NCBI GenBank assembly: GCA_020025135.1
Contig: JAHHSQ010000011.1
Coordinates: 1-39,966, forward strand
Length of the DNA stretch: 39,966 bases
Direction of reading: 5' to 3'
From: Pectinatus sp.
GTDB lineage: Bacteria; Bacillota; Negativicutes; Selenomonadales; Selenomonadaceae
Shown here in pieces: positions 35,272 through 39,966 of this stretch. Numbering within the stretch: the stretch's first letter is position 1; each line of letters begins with the position of its first letter. The notes below the pieces were generated by a model. That model saw only the letters and a program-made list of their open reading frames with translations, was not told the DNA's origin and ran no database searches. Both the position numbers and the translations under genes were made by a program.

Positions 35272-36408
35272 CTATCCTTCTATCCCAACTACTCCACTCA
35301 AATGAGAAGTATTATTTATGGTATCCGTATAAAAGATTTTATACTCCGTATCGAAGGAAAAAATATTATATGCCGTATTGCTCTGTTGCACCGTCCAAGC
35401 GTGTGCCAGTGGCATTTGCAAAATATGCGCTAAAATAGCCTTATTTGCGCCACCATGTGCCACTATGGCGACATTCTTTCCGGCCTGTTTCTCCATAATA
35501 GCATATAAAGCCTTAATAGCCCGCGTTTGTAAATCGCTAAAACTTTCTCCGCCCGGCACTTGTACGGAAGTGGGGTCATGGAAAAATTTCGTCAAAATAA
35601 CTTTTTCTTCTCCTTTTAAAGTGGAAAGATACTTGCCCTCCAAAGCCCCAAAATTTAATTCCCGCAAATCCGCACACTCATAAACTGGCAAGGCAAATCG
35701 CTCTGCTATCACCTCAGCAGTCCGCCGAGCACGCAATAAATCACTACTCTGGCCCTGTTAACTGTTACTAATTATTCAGCATCAATACAATTTTCTAAGA
35801 TAACCATAACACTTAACAGGTATCGTTCACGCCAGCTCGCTACTGCTAGCGTAGTTCTTTAATGAACTTCTCAAGGTTTCCCCTGAGCACAGACTATATC
35901 TTCTCCCTGCCCTCCATCGAGAGGTTTAGGCGAAACCACTTCGACCAACCATCACTTTTGGCCTACTTCCCGCTGGGGAATAGTCGTTGAAGATTCTCCT
36001 CTTCGGAGCTTTCCTGCTGATTACCGATTTTTCTGGCACTTAGGTTTTGACCATCTGCCATCTAGTTAATTTTTTCCATTTTCATCGCTCTCATACCTAA
36101 TTATTTTTCACATTGGCATTGTAGCTTAACTAGCTTTACGGTATTCCAGCAATTCAATTTCCCATGACATGGTTTTCTCCATGTCGACATACAGATTTCT
36201 CTATATGCTTACTAATCTACAACACTCATACTGTCTATATTGACAATTAATAAATGGCATCTAAAGACTCAAGGGGAAAATGTTCTTTTAGAAGGGTGGC
36301 TTGTCTCTCTCCCCGCGGTAAAAGTGGTAAATCAGACCAACCTTGTAAACGGTGTTCCAAATTCCAATTTGTTTCACCGTGTCTAATCAAAACAACTTTT
36401 GTCAACAT
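35272..36408 (-). CDS. cobC: Alpha-ribazole phosphatase, interrupted by a group I intron
   Basis: A histidine-phosphatase superfamily enzyme that removes the 5' phosphate from alpha-ribazole phosphate in the B12 nucleotide-loop pathway. Exon 1 is 36408-36250 (53 codons) with the catalytic VVLIRHGETNWN at the very start, behind AGGAAG. Exon 2 is 35748-35272. The splice joins SLDAIY to SSDLLRARRTAEVIAE, recreating the conserved AIYSSDLxRA motif exactly. Further motifs are LRELNFGALEG and the second catalytic histidine in VAIVAHGGANKAIL. The joined protein has 211 residues, normal for CobC. Assignment as CobC rather than a generic phosphoglycerate mutase rests on cobU and cobS immediately upstream. 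polC begins 12 nt after its stop. Confidence 0.9.
35749..36249 (-). ncRNA. Group I intron D (in cobC)
   Basis: About 501 nt, the longest of the four. Core motifs on the minus strand: P AATTGCTGGAATACCG (about 36154-36139), Q with AAACCTAAGTGCCAG and ATCAGCAGGAAAGC, R TTCAACGACTATTCC (35991-35977) and S AAGATATAGTC (35902-35892). The exon end ATTTAT (36255-36250) pairs in all six positions with the guide GTAGAT (36220-36215), with U-G at the splice site. It ends in CCAG before AGTAGT. Near the 3' end a stem CCTGTTAA/TTAACAGG encloses about 50 nt not found in intron C, an added peripheral hairpin. It has no ORF. Confidence 0.92.
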
Positions 36409-36439
36409 TTAATTCTTCCTTTCTGTTAGTATCAACAAA

Positions 36440-37222
36440 TCAAAGGCAAGCAAAATATAAAAGTAACAATAATTCACTGCTTTCCGCTATTGCTCCATAA
36501 ACATCCCCTGTCAGACCACCTAATTTCCCTTTCGCCCACTGGGCAAAACAAACGGCAAAGCTACTCGACAAGAGCAATGGATAAAACCACTCCTGCCATT
36601 CACATCTCAAATAGAGAAATAAAGCAACAACTACTGCTCCTGCGCTCACTAAAACACCTATTCTTGAGGCTTCAGAAAAAGCTTTTCCCAATCCTTCTTT
36701 CCGTGCATAGGGGAAAAAAACAATAGCTATGCTCATATTCACCCTTGCCCATATAGGGACAATTAAAAATATAATGGCCACGTGCAGAGAAAAGCCCCCG
36801 CTGGAAAGAATTGTACTGTAAGCAACAAATTTTCCCAGCAAAAGTAGAATTAATGTCGTTGCCCCAAAGACACCAATATTGCTGTCGCGCATAATAGCGA
36901 GCATTTTTTCTGGGGGACGCCCCGACAATAGTCCATCCATAGTATCTGAAAATCCATCATAATGAATTCCCCCCGTCAAAAGAGAAGTATATACAAGAAG
37001 CATGAAGCCACGTAAAAAAGGAGAAGCAATATATTGGGAAAAAAATAAGGGCAACCAAATAGCTAATCCCAGTAAAACTCCGATAAGGGGAAAATACTTG
37101 ACGGCCTTCCTACAAGCATCTGCACTCCAATTGGGTAGCACGAAAGTAGGAAACCGCGTCAAAAAAGTTATTCCTAAAAGGAGGGCATTAACCTCGGACT
37201 TAAAACTAGGTCGTAAACTCAT
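36440..37222 (-). CDS. cobS: Adenosylcobinamide-GDP ribazoletransferase (cobalamin synthase)
   Basis: A 260-residue integral membrane protein that joins adenosylcobinamide-GDP with alpha-ribazole (or its phosphate), the last assembly step of B12. The family signature is clear: LTGGIHYDGFSDTMDGLLSGR (in order GGxHxDG, DTxDG), followed by MRDSNIGVFGA, within several hydrophobic helices. I start it at ATG 37222, whose ATGA overlaps the cobU stop; an upstream start would need a long overlap with cobU. It lies 31 nt before cobC. Confidence 0.92.
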   Translation of the reverse strand: MSLRPSFKSEVNALLLGITFLTRFPTFVLPNWSADACRKAVKYFPLIGVLLGLAIWLPLFFSQYIASPFLRGFMLLVYTSLLTGGIHYDGFSDTMDGLLSGRPPEKMLAIMRDSNIGVFGATTLILLLLGKFVAYSTILSSGGFSLHVAIIFLIVPIWARVNMSIAIVFFPYARKEGLGKAFSEASRIGVLVSAGAVVVALFLYLRCEWQEWFYPLLLSSSFAVCFAQWAKGKLGGLTGDVYGAIAESSELLLLLYFACL

Positions 37223-37758
37223 TTTAAACGCATTGGCAACCCTGCGACGACAAAATAAGCCTCGTCTGCCAACTTGGCAATTTTTTGGTTGCATAATCCA
37301 GCCGTATCTCGATAACAGCGTGCCAAAGCATTATCTGGAATAATTCCATCTCCGACCTCATTGGTAACAAAAATTACTGGTTTGGCGAGTTCTTTAGCTG
37401 CATCCAGCAGAAGTTGTATGGACGTCAAAGCTTGTTCAGCTTTAAGGGTCAGAGAGTGATTATTGTTGGGTGGCAAACAAAAAATATTGCTGATGTAGAG
37501 CGAAATGCAATCAAAAAGGACCGCCTGATATTTATCGCAATTTTTTAATACCCTTTCCGCATCAAATGGTGCCTCTAAAGTCGTCCAACTTGGCAACCTC
37601 CTTGCTTTGTGCTGTGCTATGCGGTCTTTCATTTCTCCGTCGAATATATTGGCCGTCGCAATATAAGCAATGTTTGCTCCATATTGCTTAACATATTCCT
37701 CGGCAAAAGTGCTCTTACCAGAACGAGTACCGCCGGTAACTAAAATAATCTTTCCCAT
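37219..37758 (-). CDS. cobU: Bifunctional adenosylcobinamide kinase / guanylyltransferase
   Basis: A 179-residue P-loop enzyme that phosphorylates adenosylcobinamide and transfers GMP to it. The Walker A motif is LVTGGTRSGKSTFAE (about 5-19). The catalytic-histidine segment is AQHKARRLPSW, the Walker B-like stretch is VLFDCISLYISN, and the late FVTNEVGDGIIPDNALARCYRD is diagnostic for CobU. It is the first gene of cobU-cobS-cobC-polC. The complete nucleotide-loop set without corrin-ring genes here suggests salvage or late synthesis. Confidence 0.93.
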   Translation of the reverse strand: MGKIILVTGGTRSGKSTFAEEYVKQYGANIAYIATANIFDGEMKDRIAQHKARRLPSWTTLEAPFDAERVLKNCDKYQAVLFDCISLYISNIFCLPPNNNHSLTLKAEQALTSIQLLLDAAKELAKPVIFVTNEVGDGIIPDNALARCYRDTAGLCNQKIAKLADEAYFVVAGLPMRLK

Positions 37759-38072
37759 TTTCTTCCTACCTTTAATTTATTTTCTACTCATGTATAGTTT
37801 ACTAAAAATTATCGACAACCATCTATCCCCCAAATACAAAACTCATTCACTTATTGGCACAATTAATTATGATATTGTCGCTCTACCTAGTAGATGATAT
37901 GATATTATATTGATATATCCGAGTTGGACTATCGGTCAGCAAAGGCCAATGCCATTCTCGGCAACACAATTATAAATTGGCTATATTGTATCATATTTTT
38001 ATATTTTAGCGACTGACAGTTCGCTACTAAAAAGTGGATTATCTGGCTCATTTATCCAATCTAGGCATTTTT
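37759..38072. other. Divergent intergenic region between cobU and ribF
   Basis: About 370 nt with the ribF start. It must hold the cobU promoter on the minus strand, but I see no strong match. I looked for a cobalamin riboswitch before cobU and an FMN riboswitch before ribF and found neither consensus. A hairpin AGCGA/TCGCT lies near 38009-38029 without a U-run. Confidence 0.45.
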
Positions 38073-38101
38073 TTGACAAAAAAAGAGCGTATTCATTTTA
38101 T
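38073..38101 (+). promoter_or_regulatory. Probable promoter of ribF
   Basis: A perfect -35 TTGACA (38073-38078), a 17-nt spacer and a weak -10 TTTTAT (38096-38101). The leader would be only about 20 nt, ending in the AAAGGAA ribosome binding site. Confidence 0.5.
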
Positions 38102-38128
38102 TCGCTAGTGAACCGAAGAAAGGAACAT

Positions 38129-39082
38129 ATGGAAATATATTCTGAGATAAAATCTCTAACTAAATACAAAAACACCTCCGTCGTCTTGGGGACCTTTGAC
38201 GGCATCCACATCGGACACCAAAAAATAATTAAGCAAGCTGTCCAACTCGGCAAGAAGAACAAAACAGCCAGCATCGTCTTTACATTTTCTAACCACCCTT
38301 TAGAAATCATCTCCCCCAGCACTGCTCCCGCTAAAATCAGCGACAATTACCGCAAAGAGTTAGAAATGAAGGCCCTAGGGGTTGATATTCTCGTCAATAT
38401 AGAATTTACCGAAGAACTAGCCGCCATCACCTCCGAAAATTTTATCAAGTTATTGATAGCTAATTTTAATCCACAATATATCATCACTGGAAAAAATTTC
38501 ACTTTCGGCAAAAATGGGCTAGGCAACAGCATTGCTTTAGGGGATTTTGCTAAACAATACCACTTTCAAACCAATACTCCCCCCACCGTCTATTTTGCTG
38601 GTGAAACTGTAAGTAGCACCCGTGTACGCAAAGCTCTCTTGATAGGAGATGTGCAGTTAGCTGCTTCTTTGCTGGGACATCCTTTTCTCGTCGATGGCAT
38701 TGTCGAGCACGGTGACAAACGAGGTCGGCGACTCGGCTTTCCTACCGCTAACATCTACCGCGATAAAAAATACATCCTTCCTGCTGACGGCGTATATATC
38801 GTCCAATGCATTTGGCGTGGTAAAACGGTTTGGGGGGTAGCTAATGTGGGAAGTAACCCTACATTTCATGATGTCACGCGGCGAATTGAAATTTTTCTGC
38901 TCGATTTCCACGAAAATATTTACGGCGACTACTTGCATATCGCCTTCTTACAACGCTTGCGTGGAGAAGAAAAATTTTCTTCTATCGAAGCCTTAATCAC
39001 CCAAATGAACAACGACATTCAAAAAGCACGAAAAATAATCGCCCAACAGCCTTGGCCAGAATTTAGTTTTTACTTATCTTGA
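38129..39082 (+). CDS. ribF: Bifunctional riboflavin kinase / FAD synthetase
   Basis: A 317-residue enzyme that makes FMN from riboflavin and ATP, then FAD. The N-terminal nucleotidyltransferase domain shows VVLGTFDGIHIGHQKII (HxGH-type site) and ETVSSTRVRKAL; the C-terminal flavokinase domain shows GIVEHGDKRGRRLGFPTANI, DGVYIV and GVANVGSNPTF. I start at ATG 38129, 5 nt after AAAGGAA, rather than the GTG at 38108. Fusion of both domains is standard in bacteria. It is a single gene on the plus strand. Confidence 0.94.
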   Translation: MEIYSEIKSLTKYKNTSVVLGTFDGIHIGHQKIIKQAVQLGKKNKTASIVFTFSNHPLEIISPSTAPAKISDNYRKELEMKALGVDILVNIEFTEELAAITSENFIKLLIANFNPQYIITGKNFTFGKNGLGNSIALGDFAKQYHFQTNTPPTVYFAGETVSSTRVRKALLIGDVQLAASLLGHPFLVDGIVEHGDKRGRRLGFPTANIYRDKKYILPADGVYIVQCIWRGKTVWGVANVGSNPTFHDVTRRIEIFLLDFHENIYGDYLHIAFLQRLRGEEKFSSIEALITQMNNDIQKARKIIAQQPWPEFSFYLS

Positions 39083-39106
39083 TATACTGCTAAAAAATTA
39101 ATAAAA

Positions 39107-39121
39107 GAGCTACATGAGCTC
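39107..39121 (-). terminator. Possible weak terminator of the minus-strand membrane protein gene
   Basis: GAGCT (39107-39111) pairs with AGCTC (39117-39121) around ACATG. On the minus strand it is followed by TTTTATTAATTTTTT. The stem is short. It also lies 25 nt past ribF, where it would lack a U-run. Confidence 0.35.
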
Positions 39122-39203
39122 CATTACTTTCTACCTCAAATGAATTGGCTTTGCACTTCTATTTATGAGTATTTAACCTTTAATTTAAGACATAATATAT
39201 AAT

Positions 39204-39821
39204 CTAATTTTGAGCAAAAGAAAACTGTAACTCTGGTAAAACAGTATGAGGCAAAGCAGATTTATCAATCTCTTGCTCGGGCAATTCTACCGGTAAAGCG
39301 GTCAGCCGAATATATTCGAGGTCGCTATACAGCGGTTTTAAGCGCAAGAGCAATTTATAAGCGCTGTTCTTTTTTTCTCTATAAAGTAGATAAATCCCAT
39401 CATGCCACATCTGACGAGGTGCTTCGCCAAATACTTGGTTAATGCGATAAGGAGTAGCTCCCACGCGGACATTATCGTTGGCGGCATAATCGCGACTATC
39501 AGTACTAATATCTACAACTTTATTATCGCCATTGAGACCAATTATCACGGTATCGTAATGATAAAAGCGCACCTTATGTCCATAAACATTTTCCTCTCTA
39601 GCATAGATATACTTTTTTCCCAATCTCTGCTCCATCATCGCTTTACTATCACCTAGATGTAACTTCGCCAAGGAAAACTCTTTCTGACTAGGAGTAAAAG
39701 TCATACCCAAAAAAAATGGCACATTTAAAATCAATAGACAAAGGAGCACTATCTTTTTTCCCCAAGTAGCCTTTTTCTTTTTATCAGCACTAATTTTCTT
39801 TTTATCATGCCCACTCATCAT
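39204..39821 (-). CDS. Membrane-anchored protein with two tandem GD-type repeats, unknown function
   Basis: A 205-residue protein. A lysine-rich start (KKKISADKKKKATWGKK) precedes one hydrophobic segment, IVLLCLLILNVPFFLGMTF (about 24-42), so it is probably a signal anchor with the rest outside. Two related units follow: LHLGDSKAMMEQRLGK (about 55-70) and VRVGATPYRINQVFGEA (about 118-134). Each opens a strand-rich stretch, in the manner of BamE-like or stress-protein repeats that start LGxxxxxVxxxLG. I cannot name a family. The ATG has GGAGAG 7 nt upstream. Confidence 0.65.
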   Translation of the reverse strand: MMSGHDKKKISADKKKKATWGKKIVLLCLLILNVPFFLGMTFTPSQKEFSLAKLHLGDSKAMMEQRLGKKYIYAREENVYGHKVRFYHYDTVIIGLNGDNKVVDISTDSRDYAANDNVRVGATPYRINQVFGEAPRQMWHDGIYLLYREKKNSAYKLLLRLKPLYSDLEYIRLTALPVELPEQEIDKSALPHTVLPELQFSFAQN

Positions 39822-39904
39822 TTTGCGCTCTCCTGACAGTTCACTAAAACTAAACTGGCAGTCAAGCCACCTTCCTTTCTCAATATAAATAGGTCTTTTA
39901 TAAC

Positions 39905-39953
39905 GATAGTGTAGTATGTTTAACCATTGTGGTCGAACATACTATCTTTTTTT
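39905..39953 (+). terminator. Orphan terminator-like hairpin at the window end
   Basis: AGTATGTT (39913-39920) pairs with AACATACT (39936-39943) around an inner ACCA/TGGT, followed on the plus strand by a run of seven T. No plus-strand gene lies between ribF and this site, so the transcript it ends is unknown. It may belong to a small RNA or to sequence beyond the window. Confidence 0.5.
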
Positions 39954-39966
39954 GCTTTCCATTACC

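Noticed and set aside
29600..36240. The four similar segments as IS remnants, REP-type repeats or group II introns
   Set aside because: They carry no transposase or reverse transcriptase and no terminal inverted repeats. The conserved blocks match group I P/Q/R/S motifs, not a group II domain V.
37759..38128. Cobalamin riboswitch for cobU or FMN riboswitch for ribF
   Set aside because: No B12-box-like GCCACTG segment or FMN aptamer consensus is visible on either strand.
1..39966. CRISPR arrays, tRNA or rRNA genes, prophage or integrase genes
   Set aside because: I looked for regular spaced repeats, cloverleaf or rRNA-like blocks and recombinase motifs on both strands and saw none.

Overview
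The window looks like chromosome of a low-GC Bacillota. It carries a PolC-type replicative polymerase, a KtrAB potassium system and CDP-glycerol-type nucleotidyltransferases. An ornithine decarboxylase next to an MdtJI-like polyamine exporter, and B12 nucleotide-loop genes, would fit Negativicutes (Selenomonas/Veillonella relatives). That placement is inference; no rRNA or species marker is present. Almost all genes lie on the minus strand. Only ktrB, ribF and a 6S-like RNA are clearly on the plus strand.

Layout: 0.3-1.9 kb, ktrB behind a structured leader. 1.9-6.4 kb, polyamine block: MdtI/MdtJ-like exporter, a long empty stretch with a strong promoter and a 23-codon ORF, then ornithine decarboxylase. 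6.5-7.8 kb, ktrA and a small unknown gene. 7.8-30.1 kb, a 22-kb tightly packed surface-glycan operon. It encodes two CDP-glycerol-type cytidylyltransferases (one fused to a kinase/LicD-type operon partner set, one fused to a Gfo/Idh/MocA oxidoreductase), two LicD domains, GT2, GT8, GT9 and CDP-glycerol-phosphotransferase domains, HAD-like proteins, a radical SAM enzyme, an FkbM methyltransferase, a GDPD and a metallophosphoesterase. Its middle part (about 15-22 kb) is visibly more AT-rich than the flanks. Eight of its proteins carry the same kind of small Rossmann-like module at one end. 30.4-30.6 kb, a promoter-terminator ncRNA unit with 6S RNA architecture. 30.6-37.8 kb, cobU-cobS-cobC-polC. 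38.1-39.1 kb, ribF. 39.2-39.8 kb, an unknown membrane-anchored protein.

The main discovery is four ORF-less group I introns on the minus strand within 6.6 kb. They interrupt protein-coding genes: one in the first gene of the glycan operon, two in polC and one in cobC. Each has the P, Q, R and S core motifs. Each has a 5' splice site ending in U that pairs, through a U-G wobble, with an internal guide sequence. In each case removing the intron joins the exons in frame and restores a recognisable protein (for example LDAIY joined to SSDLL in CobC). They form two subfamilies, A/B and C/D. A and B sit behind the same exon heptamer, TTTTGAT, suggesting spread by reverse splicing. Read without the introns, polC looks like broken gene fragments; read with them, it is one complete 1251-residue polymerase that lacks the usual DnaQ-like proofreading insertion.
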